Positions 7,188-13,828 of a stretch of 19,617 nt of DNA are shown here, in pieces. The stretch's first letter is position 1. Each line of letters begins with the position of its first letter. The stretch is from DASQLQ01 sp035629935 (GTDB taxonomy: Bacteria; Actinomycetota; CADDZG01; WHSQ01), in NCBI GenBank assembly GCA_035629935.1, contig DASQLQ010000069.1, positions 1 to 19,617 on the forward strand, in the 5' to 3' direction. The notes under the pieces are model-generated. The model was not told the origin of the DNA, ran no database searches, and worked only from the letters and a program-made list of their open reading frames with translations. A program made the translations under genes and the position numbers.

Positions 7188-8638
7188 GCTCTTACCCCTA
7201 TCGCTACGAGCGAACGGCGTTCGTAGCCGACCTCCAGGAGCGTTTCGAAGCACTCGAGCCGGGCGCGGAAACGGGCATGGAGGTTCGGGTGGCAGGTCGC
7301 TTGATGACAATCCGGAAGCAGGGAAAGGTCGCCTTCGCGGATCTGCTTGACACGACGGGACGCATGCAACTGTTCGCACAGCAGGCCGTGCTTGGTGACA
7401 GTGCCATGGAAGCGTTCGCTTCTCTGGGTGTCGGTGACATAGTCGGAGCCAGCGGTGAGGTGATGCGGACACGTCGCGGGGAACTGTCTGTGCGAGTGTC
7501 CGAGGTGACCCTGCTTGCGGAGTGTCTTCGTTCGATGCCCGAGAAGTGGCATGGGATCACCGATGTCGAATCTCGATACCGGCAGCGCTATCTGGATCTT
7601 CTGCTGAACGAGGACCCTCGGCGAGCTCTCGATGCCCGCGCACGCGCCAACGGAGCCATAAGGGGATTCCTCGAGGCGCGCGGGTTCGTCGAGGTCGAGA
7701 CACCGATACTCCATCCCATCGCCGGCGGTGCGGTGGCGCGTCCTTTCGTCACGCATCACAATGCGCTGGATATCGACCTCTACCTACGCGTAGCTCCCGA
7801 GCTGTACTTGAAACGATTGCTGATCGCCGGATTCGATCGCATCTACGAGCTGAACAGAAGTTTTCGGAACGAGGGGATCTCGCCGCGCCACAACCCCGAG
7901 TACACGATGCTCGAGGCGTATGAGGCGTACGTCGATTACGAAGACACGATGTCGTTGGTCGAGGATCTCGTCCGCGCCATCGCTCAAGCTGTCAACGGCA
8001 GCCTGGAAATCACGATCAACCAGGGCGGAACGCCGACGGGCTCGGCCGTCGGCGAAGAACGGATAGTCGATCTGTCGCAGCGGTTCGAACGGATCACATT
8101 GTTCGAAGCGATCGCGAACGCAACGGGCCGTGATCTGCTTCCCGCATGGTCGGACGAGGACCGGGGGGCCCTGGAAGCCAATGCCGAGGACCTCGGGGTA
8201 GGTGTCGATCCGAAATGGGGGCCGGGCAAGCTTCTCCTGGAGATCTTCGAAGCTTCGACCGAGAAGTCGCTCATCGGCCCCGTCTTCGTAGCCGGGTTCC
8301 CGAAAGAAGTGTCGCCCCTGGCAAAAGACCACCGAAGCATCCCGGGATTCACGGAACACGCCGACCTCATCATCGGCGGGATCGAGATGGCGCCCTGTTA
8401 CTCGGAGCTCAACGACCCCGAGGAGCAGCGACGACGCTTCGAGCAGCAGGCTGCGGCCCGCGCTGCCGGAGACGAAGAGGCATCGCTGTCCGACGAAGAC
8501 TTCCTCGAGGCACTGGCGTACGGGATGCCTCCTGCGGGCGGTTTCGGGCTCGGGATAGATCGCCTTTTGGCCGTTCTGCTGGGGCTTCCGTCCCTTCGCG
8601 ATGTGATCCTTTTCCCCACCATGAAGCCCGAGCAGTAG
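7184..8638 (+). CDS. lysS: Lysyl-tRNA synthetase, class II
   Basis: Charges tRNA-Lys with lysine in the cytosol. The 484-residue protein has an N-terminal OB-fold anticodon domain (V-A-G-R-L-M-T-I-R-K-Q-G-K-V-A-F-A-D-L region). Its class II catalytic core has motif 1 around F-V-E-V-E-T-P-I-L, motif 2 R228-N-E-G-I-S-P-R-H-N-P-E-Y, and motif 3 G-L-G-I-D-R460-L followed by the family ending I-L-F-P-T-M-K-P-E. The frame is open far upstream (to 6743), but that part runs antiphase through coaX and matches nothing; GTG 7184, in a GTGA overlap with the coaX stop, gives a normal N-terminus. lysS after coaX is a common actinobacterial order. No terminator is evident in the 39 nt that follow. Confidence 0.95.
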   Translation: MSSYPYRYERTAFVADLQERFEALEPGAETGMEVRVAGRLMTIRKQGKVAFADLLDTTGRMQLFAQQAVLGDSAMEAFASLGVGDIVGASGEVMRTRRGELSVRVSEVTLLAECLRSMPEKWHGITDVESRYRQRYLDLLLNEDPRRALDARARANGAIRGFLEARGFVEVETPILHPIAGGAVARPFVTHHNALDIDLYLRVAPELYLKRLLIAGFDRIYELNRSFRNEGISPRHNPEYTMLEAYEAYVDYEDTMSLVEDLVRAIAQAVNGSLEITINQGGTPTGSAVGEERIVDLSQRFERITLFEAIANATGRDLLPAWSDEDRGALEANAEDLGVGVDPKWGPGKLLLEIFEASTEKSLIGPVFVAGFPKEVSPLAKDHRSIPGFTEHADLIIGGIEMAPCYSELNDPEEQRRRFEQQAAARAAGDEEASLSDEDFLEALAYGMPPAGGFGLGIDRLLAVLLGLPSLRDVILFPTMKPEQ

Positions 8639-8677
8639 AACCCCTCTCCTCCCAGAAGTGGCAGGATTTCCCGCCTC

Positions 8678-10099
8678 ATGTTGAGACGAGGCTTGGTACT
8701 TCTCGTCGCTCTCTCTTTCGTTGCCTGCCAGTTCGATTCCGGCGACAACGATTTCTCGATACGCGTCCCCAACCCGACCCCCAGCAGCAGTAAGACCCGC
8801 ATCATTGGATTGGTAGGGAGCATGACTGGGCCGGACTCGTGGCGCGGGGACGACGCGTTCGAAGGCGCTGATCTCGCAGTGCACGTTCTGAACAGGGACC
8901 TAAAGAGGAACGAGCCCATGTACGAGCTCGTCACCCTCGACGATCAAGGTGATCCTTCGCGCGCAACCGAGCTCGTGCAGGAGCTGGCAGCCTCCGATCG
9001 CACCGTTGGGATCGTGTACGCCGGGCCCCCTCAGGGTCTTCCGGGGGCCGAGCAAGCTCTGGCGGAGGGAGGAGTGCCGGCAGTTATCTGTTACGGGGAC
9101 CTCTACGGCGCCCGGCTCTTGACCCCGCACGTGTTCCAGGCGGCTCCCTCCTTACTGTGGGAGGCCCGTCGGATCGCGGACTACCTCCTTACCGATCGCG
9201 GCTACCGACGTATCGGACTGATCTCCGAGAAGGACCTAACCGGGGAGACCGCGCGACGATCGCTCACACTCGCCCTGCAGGAGGAAGGCGGCCAGTTAGT
9301 CGCATCGGAAACGTTCACGTCCGACCTCGACAACACGAGCTCGTTGATCGAGAAGCTCCGCGGTAAGAGGGTTCAGGCCGTAGTGGTGAATGCCCCGCCA
9401 CCGGTGGCCGTGAAGATCTTCCGATCCTTCCGCTTGGGCGGTGCTCGCTACCGAAACACAGCGAGGGCACTCAGGTCGTCTTCCTTAAGGAACACTTGGG
9501 CGCCGCAGGTCGTCGGATTCGATCTGACCATCACCCCGGATCTGGTGGCGGTGGATCTCCCGGCGGGGACGGTCGCGGCCGATACCTACGCACGTGGAGC
9601 GCATTACCTACCGATCCCGAACTTCGAGCGATTCAGATCGGCATTCGAGGATTGGTGGGGCGCGCAACCTCTGGGCTGGGAGCGCCGCGCTTATGACGCC
9701 GCCGCGATGATCGGTTGGGCCGCCCGCAAGGCAGCAGCCCAAGACCGAGTGGCGGGGACGGATCTGGCACCTTTCCTAGAAAAGATGTCGGGGGTCCGCT
9801 TTGCGGGTCTCGAGGTCACGTTCGGGCCGGACGATCACACCGCGGTCGACCAATCGACCGTCGGTCTCTGGGTCGTTCCCGATCGACGGGTGCCGGTCGA
9901 GGAGAGGGTGTACTTGCCGACCTCGCTGCCCTGGGTTCCACTGGCTCGGGGCTTCTCGATCGATGGGGAACGGACCGACGTCCTCCCCCGCGACTGGGAA
10001 TGGCTGTTCCGCAATGCCCCACCCAAGGACGCGCCGGCCCCCCGGATCACCCGCTCCCGTTTCGGGGTGACCACCAGCCGCCGCGATCCCGTGCACTAA
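8678..10099 (+). CDS. ABC transporter substrate-binding lipoprotein, branched-chain amino-acid (LivJ/Peripla_BP_6) type
   Basis: A 473-residue predicted lipoprotein. A short positively charged start (M-L-R-R) and hydrophobic stretch lead to F-V-A-C17, a lipobox with a slightly atypical -3 Phe, so it should be lipid-anchored outside the membrane. From about residue 40 it has the type I periplasmic-binding fold: I-I-G-L-V-G-S-M-T-G, a helix with G-A-D-L-A-V, L-V-T-L-D-D-Q-G-D-P, and later Y-D-A-A-A-M-I. No permease or ATPase of that transporter class is nearby, so it may serve a distant transporter or act as a sensor; the ligand cannot be read from sequence. It occupies the lysS-clpC interval, where lsr2 often lies in other actinobacteria. 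The Shine-Dalgarno is poor. Confidence 0.85.
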   Translation: MLRRGLVLLVALSFVACQFDSGDNDFSIRVPNPTPSSSKTRIIGLVGSMTGPDSWRGDDAFEGADLAVHVLNRDLKRNEPMYELVTLDDQGDPSRATELVQELAASDRTVGIVYAGPPQGLPGAEQALAEGGVPAVICYGDLYGARLLTPHVFQAAPSLLWEARRIADYLLTDRGYRRIGLISEKDLTGETARRSLTLALQEEGGQLVASETFTSDLDNTSSLIEKLRGKRVQAVVVNAPPPVAVKIFRSFRLGGARYRNTARALRSSSLRNTWAPQVVGFDLTITPDLVAVDLPAGTVAADTYARGAHYLPIPNFERFRSAFEDWWGAQPLGWERRAYDAAAMIGWAARKAAAQDRVAGTDLAPFLEKMSGVRFAGLEVTFGPDDHTAVDQSTVGLWVVPDRRVPVEERVYLPTSLPWVPLARGFSIDGERTDVLPRDWEWLFRNAPPKDAPAPRITRSRFGVTTSRRDPVH

Positions 10100-10128
10100 C
10101 TACGCCCCGTCGGCGACGTAACGTAGTT
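10098..10128 (+). terminator. Nested hairpin at the stop codon of the binding-lipoprotein gene
   Basis: AACTACG (10098-10104) and CGTAGTT (10122-10128) are perfect 7-base arms. Between them lies an inner palindrome CGTCG-G-CGACG (10108-10118). The outer arm begins inside the TAA stop. It may be a weak intrinsic terminator or transcript-stabilising end, since no proper T run follows. The overlapping TTGACA (10127-10132) resembles a -35 box but lacks a matching -10. Confidence 0.35.
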
Positions 10129-10156
10129 GACAGTTAAATCGCTTATGCGGGGACTC

Positions 10157-10306
10157 CTTCGGGCCGAAGAAAGATGGAAGGGAACGTTTTCCATGGTTCC
10201 GTCGTTTAAGGGGTATAGGAGCGGCTCCATGGGAAGGGAATACGCCCTTCATATACTGGCGGGGCCAATCCGAAACGGCCGTGAGAGCCGTATCCGGATC
10301 GATACG
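10157..10306 (+). other. Palindrome-rich clpC upstream/leader region
   Basis: Four further dyads lie between the lipoprotein stop and the clpC ribosome site: CTTCGG-G-CCGAAG (10157-10169), GGAGC-G-GCTCC (10218-10228), GAAGGG-N6-CCCTTC (10233-10250) and CGTATC-N6-GATACG (10289-10306). The last ends four bases before the GGAGG ribosome site (10311-10315). The last three lie downstream of the putative SigH-type start and could fold in the mRNA; the first lies upstream and could be a protein site. A CGCTTATGCG element (10140-10149) resembles a ClgR site with a spacer one base short. Confidence 0.4.
10180..10206 (+). promoter_or_regulatory. Candidate SigH/SigR-type stress promoter of clpC
   Basis: GGGAACG (10180-10186), then 16 bases, then CGTT (10203-10206). 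This fits the mycobacterial SigH consensus GGGAAYA-N16/17-CGTT with one mismatch, and also the Streptomyces SigR pattern (GGAA, about 18 bases, GTT). Known clpC genes in actinobacteria are controlled by this thiol/heat stress sigma family. The predicted start near 10212 leaves a leader of about 110 nt. Sequence match only. Confidence 0.5.
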
Positions 10307-10322
10307 AAAGGGAGGGGCCCAC

Positions 10323-12848
10323 ATGTTCGAACGGTTTACCGATAGGGCCCGCAGGGTGGTCGTCCTTGCGCAGGAAGAGGCGAGACTCCTCAACCACAAC
10401 TACATCGGCACCGAGCACATCCTGCTTGGACTGATACATGAAGGCGAGGGAGTCGCCGCCAAGGCCCTCGAATCACTCGGGATCTCGCTGGAGAAGGTTC
10501 GCCAGCAGGTCGAGGAGATCATCGGTGCGGGTCAGTCGCCCCCTTCGGGGCACATCCCCTTCACGCCGCGTGCCAAGAAGGTGCTCGAGCTCTCACTGCG
10601 CGAGGCCTTGCAGCTTGGCCACAACTACATTGGAACCGAACACATCCTCCTGGGACTCATCCGCGAGGGCGAGGGCGTAGCCGCTCAGGTGCTCGTGAAG
10701 CTCGGCGCCGACCTCGGTCGGGTGCGCCAGCAGGTGATCCAGCTGCTGTCGGGTTACTCCGGAGCGAAGGAAGGTGCCCCGGGAGCTCCGGGAGAGGCCC
10801 CGCAGGGATCTCTCGTTCTCGACCAGTTCGGTCGCAACCTCACCCAACTCGCTCGCGAGAACAAGCTCGACCCGGTCATCGGCCGGGACAACGAGATCGA
10901 GCGCGTCATGCAGGTCCTGTCGCGTCGTACGAAGAACAACCCGGTCCTGATCGGCGAGCCCGGGGTCGGGAAGACCGCCATCGTCGAAGGACTTGCTCAG
11001 AAGATCGTGAAGCAGGACGTCCCCGAGACCATCGCCGGCAAGCAGCTCTACACCTTGGACCTCGGTGCTTTGGTCGCCGGTTCTCGTTACCGCGGTGACT
11101 TCGAAGAACGACTCAAGAAGGTCCTTAAAGAGATCAAGACGCGTGGCGACATCATCCTGTTCATCGACGAGCTGCACACGCTCGTCGGAGCCGGTGCTGC
11201 CGAAGGCGCGATCGATGCTGCTTCGATCCTGAAGCCGATGCTGGCGCGCGGCGAGCTGCAGACGATCGGTGCAACCACGCTCGACGAGTACCGCAAGCAT
11301 CTCGAGAAGGACGCAGCCTTGGAGCGTCGTTTCCAGCCGATCAAGGTGCCCGAGCCCTCCGTCGCTCACACGATCGACATCTTGAAGGGTCTGCGGGATC
11401 GCTACGAGGCCCATCACCGCGTCAACATCACCGATCAGGGTCTCGTTGCAGCCGCGAACCTGGCCGACCGTTACATCAGCGATCGGTTCCTTCCCGACAA
11501 AGCGATCGACCTGATCGACGAGGCCGGGTCGAGGTTACGCATCCGCAGGATGAGTGCGCCGCCCGATTACCGCGAGCTCGAAGAGAAGATCGCCGAAGTG
11601 AAGTCCCAGAAGGAAGCTGCTATCGAAGCTCAAGATTTCGAGAGGGCGGCTGCCCATCGGGACGAGGAGAAGCGCTTCATGGAAGAGCGCTCCGTCAAGG
11701 AAACGGAATGGAAGTCCGCCGAGGGCGAAACCCTTGCCGAGGTCAACGAGCAGGAGATCGCCGAAGTTCTGTCGTCGTGGACCGGTATCCCCGTCATGGC
11801 TTTGACGGAGGAAGAGACGGCCAAGCTGCTGAGGATGGAGGACGAGCTCCACAAGCGGATCGTTAGTCAGCACGACGCGATCAGTGCGGTGTCTCGCTCG
11901 ATCCGTCGGACGCGAGCCGGCCTCAAGGACCCGAAGCGCCCCGCCGGTTCGTTCATCTTCCTGGGTCCATCCGGTGTCGGTAAGACCGAGACGGCCAAGA
12001 CCCTCGCCGAGTTCCTTTTCGGCGACGAGGATGCGTTGATCCAACTCGACATGTCGGAATACATGGAGAAGCACACCGTGTCGCGTCTCGTCGGTTCGCC
12101 GCCGGGCTACGTCGGATACGAAGAGGGTGGCCAGCTCACCGAAGCCGTCCGTCGTCGTCCGTACTCCGTTGTGTTGCTCGACGAGATCGAGAAGGCGCAC
12201 CCCGACGTGTTCAACACCTTGCTGCAGATCCTCGAGGACGGTCGTCTGACGGACGCACAGGGCAAGACGGTGGACTTCAAGAACACCGTGATCATCATGA
12301 CCTCGAACCTTGGAACCCAGAACCTGCGTAAGCCGGCGATGGGCTTCGGTCAGGCAACCTCAGCCCTCACTTACGACAAGATGAAGGAGCGAGTGACGGA
12401 AGAGTTGAAGAAGGGCTTCCGTCCCGAGTTCCTGAACCGCATCGACGAAGTCATCGTGTTCCACGAGCTGAGCGAGGCAGAGGTCAAGTCGATCGTGGAC
12501 CTGTTGATCCGCCGTGTTGCCGAGCAGCTCGAGAGCCAGGATGTCGGCATCGAGCTCACGGATGCAGCCAAGGGCCACTTGGCGAAGGTCGGCTACGACC
12601 CTGCCTTGGGTGCCCGACCTCTCCGCCGATCCATCCAGCGGTTGATCGAGGACCCCGTGTCCGAGAAGATCCTCTGGAAGGAATACAACGCAGGCGAAAC
12701 GATCATCGTCGACATCGGCAAGAACGAAGCCGGCGAGAACGAGATCGTCTTCCGCAAGACAGAGCGCGTTCCCGACCTACCGCCGGCCGAGTTGGCCGGC
12801 GCAGGGGTTGGCGACGGCGACGGCGAAGGCGAGGCCGCAGCCGAATAG
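10323..12848 (+). CDS. clpC: ATP-dependent Clp protease ATP-binding subunit ClpC
   Basis: A Hsp100 unfoldase that threads substrates into ClpP for degradation; normally essential in actinobacteria. The 841 residues show two N-terminal Clp_N repeats, each with H-N-Y-I-G-T-E-H-I-L-L-G-L-I. AAA domain D1 has Walker A G211-E-P-G-V-G-K-T and Walker B F-I-D282-E283. A UVR-like coiled middle domain spans about 416-455. D2 has Walker A G548-P-S-G-V-G-K-T and Walker B L-L-D620-E621. A ClpP-docking tripeptide M673-G-F675 and an acidic Gly/Ala/Glu tail complete it. ATG 10323 is chosen over the upstream in-frame ATG at 10281 because GGAGG sits seven bases before it and the protein then begins M-F-E-R-F-T-D-R-A-R, as ClpC proteins do. 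No ClpS or McsA/B gene is nearby. Confidence 0.97.
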   Translation: MFERFTDRARRVVVLAQEEARLLNHNYIGTEHILLGLIHEGEGVAAKALESLGISLEKVRQQVEEIIGAGQSPPSGHIPFTPRAKKVLELSLREALQLGHNYIGTEHILLGLIREGEGVAAQVLVKLGADLGRVRQQVIQLLSGYSGAKEGAPGAPGEAPQGSLVLDQFGRNLTQLARENKLDPVIGRDNEIERVMQVLSRRTKNNPVLIGEPGVGKTAIVEGLAQKIVKQDVPETIAGKQLYTLDLGALVAGSRYRGDFEERLKKVLKEIKTRGDIILFIDELHTLVGAGAAEGAIDAASILKPMLARGELQTIGATTLDEYRKHLEKDAALERRFQPIKVPEPSVAHTIDILKGLRDRYEAHHRVNITDQGLVAAANLADRYISDRFLPDKAIDLIDEAGSRLRIRRMSAPPDYRELEEKIAEVKSQKEAAIEAQDFERAAAHRDEEKRFMEERSVKETEWKSAEGETLAEVNEQEIAEVLSSWTGIPVMALTEEETAKLLRMEDELHKRIVSQHDAISAVSRSIRRTRAGLKDPKRPAGSFIFLGPSGVGKTETAKTLAEFLFGDEDALIQLDMSEYMEKHTVSRLVGSPPGYVGYEEGGQLTEAVRRRPYSVVLLDEIEKAHPDVFNTLLQILEDGRLTDAQGKTVDFKNTVIIMTSNLGTQNLRKPAMGFGQATSALTYDKMKERVTEELKKGFRPEFLNRIDEVIVFHELSEAEVKSIVDLLIRRVAEQLESQDVGIELTDAAKGHLAKVGYDPALGARPLRRSIQRLIEDPVSEKILWKEYNAGETIIVDIGKNEAGENEIVFRKTERVPDLPPAELAGAGVGDGDGEGEAAAE

Positions 12849-12875
12849 GGAGTCATTAAGAGAGTCAGGCACGAA

Positions 12876-12899
12876 CGCCGAAGGTCTAGACGTTCGGCG
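12876..12899. repeat. 24-nt imperfect palindrome downstream of clpC
   Basis: CGCCGAA (12876-12882) and TTCGGCG (12893-12899) flank a centre that is itself the palindrome GTCTAGAC (12884-12891), leaving one G-G mismatch per arm. It lies between the clpC stop and the main terminator, so it may be a 3'-end stabilising hairpin, or part of a two-hairpin termination zone. An operator role is less likely between convergent genes. Confidence 0.45.
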
Positions 12900-12906
12900 A
12901 AGAACT

Positions 12907-12940
12907 AAAAGGGGCCCCCGAATCGGGGGCCCTTCTTATT
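12907..12940. terminator. Bidirectional Rho-independent terminator between clpC and tetR
   Basis: GGGCCCCCG (12912-12920) and CGGGGGCCC (12924-12932) make a 9-bp GC stem with loop AAT. On the plus strand it is followed by TTCTTATT, and on the minus strand by CCTTTTAG. It can therefore end both clpC and the convergent tetR transcript, whose stop codon is at 12940-12942. Confidence 0.9.
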
Positions 12941-13599
12941 CAGCCAAGCTTCGCTTTGAGGCCGGAGATGAAGACCTCGAGCCCAAATTCGAATTGAGCG
13001 TTGTGGTCGAGCTCTCCCATGTGAGGAAGCATCTCGACCATCAAGGGGAACTCGTGCATGACGGCGCCGTAGTCGATGTCCTCCTGTGAGCTCTCGTCGC
13101 TCTCTCCCAGGAAGCCCGAAACCTCGGACATCGTGAAGCCGATCGCGAAGGTCGAGAAGGTCCTAACGATGTCCATCCACTGGGATTGGTGGAAGCCGCC
13201 TGCCTTCAGGATCTCGAAGATGGCCTCCACCTGTCGCAAGGCAGGCAGGCTGGCGCCATAGGGCGTCGTGGCTATCAGTTCGACGAAGTGGGGGTGCGCC
13301 TGGGCGAGGGCTCGGTAGTTGCGGCTCATTTTCTTCAGGCGTTCCTCCCAGTCGTCTTCCTGTGGAGGGATCTCGATCAGGGCGATGATCTTGTTGACCA
13401 GCTGCCTCAGGAGGGTGGCCTTGTTGGGGATGTGGTTGTAGATCGACATGGCCTCGACCCCGAGAACGGAGCCGAGCCGCCTCATGCTGAGGGCGTCGAT
13501 GCCGTGCTCGTCGACCAGGTCCACGGCGGCCTGAAGGATGCGCTCCTGGGTCAGGGGCAGCCTCTCGCTTCCGATCTTTTCCGCAGGCGCGCTAGTCAT
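12940..13599 (-). CDS. TetR/AcrR-family transcriptional regulator
   Basis: A 219-residue dimeric repressor type. Residues about 16-64 form the TetR DNA-binding domain (R-I-L-Q-A-A-V-D-L-V-D-E-H-G start, helix-turn-helix L-S-M-R-R-L-G-S-V-L-G-V, and the family hallmark S-I-Y-N-H-I-P-N-K-A-T-L-L). The C-terminal ligand domain resembles the TetR_C class of tetracycline-type repressors. The gene is divergent from the ABC exporter genes, so it probably controls them and itself. The start codon lies within a perfect inverted repeat (13593-13608), as expected for autorepression. There is no Shine-Dalgarno before the ATG, so initiation may be leaderless or weak. The ligand is unknown. Confidence 0.92.
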   Translation of the reverse strand: MTSAPAEKIGSERLPLTQERILQAAVDLVDEHGIDALSMRRLGSVLGVEAMSIYNHIPNKATLLRQLVNKIIALIEIPPQEDDWEERLKKMSRNYRALAQAHPHFVELIATTPYGASLPALRQVEAIFEILKAGGFHQSQWMDIVRTFSTFAIGFTMSEVSGFLGESDESSQEDIDYGAVMHEFPLMVEMLPHMGELDHNAQFEFGLEVFISGLKAKLG

Positions 13600-13608
13600 A
13601 CTTGACTA
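13593..13608. promoter_or_regulatory. Candidate TetR operator overlapping the tetR start codon
   Basis: TAGTCA-TACT-TGACTA, a perfect inverted repeat with 6-base arms, covers the tetR ATG (complement of 13597-13599). Size and position fit an autoregulatory TetR-family site. No second exact copy was seen by eye in the window. Confidence 0.55.
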
Positions 13609-13644
13609 TTTTCTGTTGTTAACCGGATTCCTGCGCTCGCTCTC

Positions 13645-13673
13645 TTGCCAGGGCTGAAATGGCATTGGATACT
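13645..13673 (+). promoter_or_regulatory. Sigma-70 type promoter for the ABC exporter operon
   Basis: TTGCCA (13645-13650), a 17-base spacer, then GATACT (13668-13673). Spacing is optimal and both boxes are close to consensus. A start near 13680 would leave a leader of about 150 nt before the ABC ATPase gene. Confidence 0.55.
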
Positions 13674-13685
13674 TACATCGTAAGT
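13671..13685. promoter_or_regulatory. Candidate operator over the exporter promoter start site
   Basis: ACTTAC-ATC-GTAAGT, a perfect inverted repeat, overlaps the -10 box and the expected transcription start, an ideal repressor position. It differs from the dyad at the tetR start but shares the string ATACTT with it (13598-13603 and 13669-13674), so one regulator may or may not bind both. Confidence 0.5.
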
Positions 13686-13693
13686 CCTTGCGC

Positions 13694-13747
13694 CCCCGCT
13701 CCCTGCCCCCCGGGGAGCGGGGATGCGCCTGTCCCCGTTTTCTCTTT
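13694..13747 (+). promoter_or_regulatory. Putative transcription attenuator (antiterminator/terminator) in the exporter leader
   Basis: Two mutually exclusive stems share CGGGG at 13718-13722. The first pairs CCCCGCTCCC (13694-13703) with GGGAGCGGGG (13713-13722), ten perfect base pairs. The second pairs CGGGGA (13718-13723) with TCCCCG (13732-13737) around an 8-base loop and is immediately followed by TTTTCTCTTT (13738-13747), a standard intrinsic terminator layout. The structure lies between the promoter and the ABC ATPase gene. There is no leader peptide with a start downstream of the predicted +1, so the trigger could be an RNA-binding protein, ligand or transcription speed. Folding was judged by eye. 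Confidence 0.5.
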
Positions 13748-13779
13748 CCGCCGACGGACTGATTACCCCTTCTGTTTTT

Positions 13780-13803
13780 CGCCGACGGCCGAGGCCGCCG
13801 GCG
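13780..13803 (+). repeat. GC-rich hairpin upstream of the ABC ATPase start
   Basis: CGCCG-A-CGGCC (13780-13790) and GGCCG-C-CGGCG (13793-13803) form ten pairs with one A-C mismatch, 25 bases before ATG 13829. The 5' arm also belongs to a direct repeat: CGCCGACGG occurs at 13749-13757 and 13780-13788, each after a T-rich run. It could limit ribosome access to the gene. Confidence 0.5.
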
Positions 13804-13828
13804 TTCGACGGACCGACCCCGCCCTCCG

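Noticed and set aside
6276..7472. 398-codon open frame on the minus strand across panC, coaX and lysS
   Set aside because: It crosses three confidently identified plus-strand genes, its translation is low-complexity and resembles no family, and no promoter or ribosome site supports it.
7784..8884. 366-codon open frame on the minus strand under lysS
   Set aside because: Antisense shadow of a class II synthetase; no domain could be recognised.
10127..10148. TTGACA (10127-10132) as a sigma-70 -35 box for clpC
   Set aside because: No acceptable -10 hexamer lies 16-18 bases downstream; TTATGC is only ten bases away. The SigH-like element fits better.
10140..10149. CGCTTATGCG as a ClgR operator
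   Set aside because: Known ClgR sites have five bases between CGC and GCG; here there are four, so it is noted only as a resemblance.
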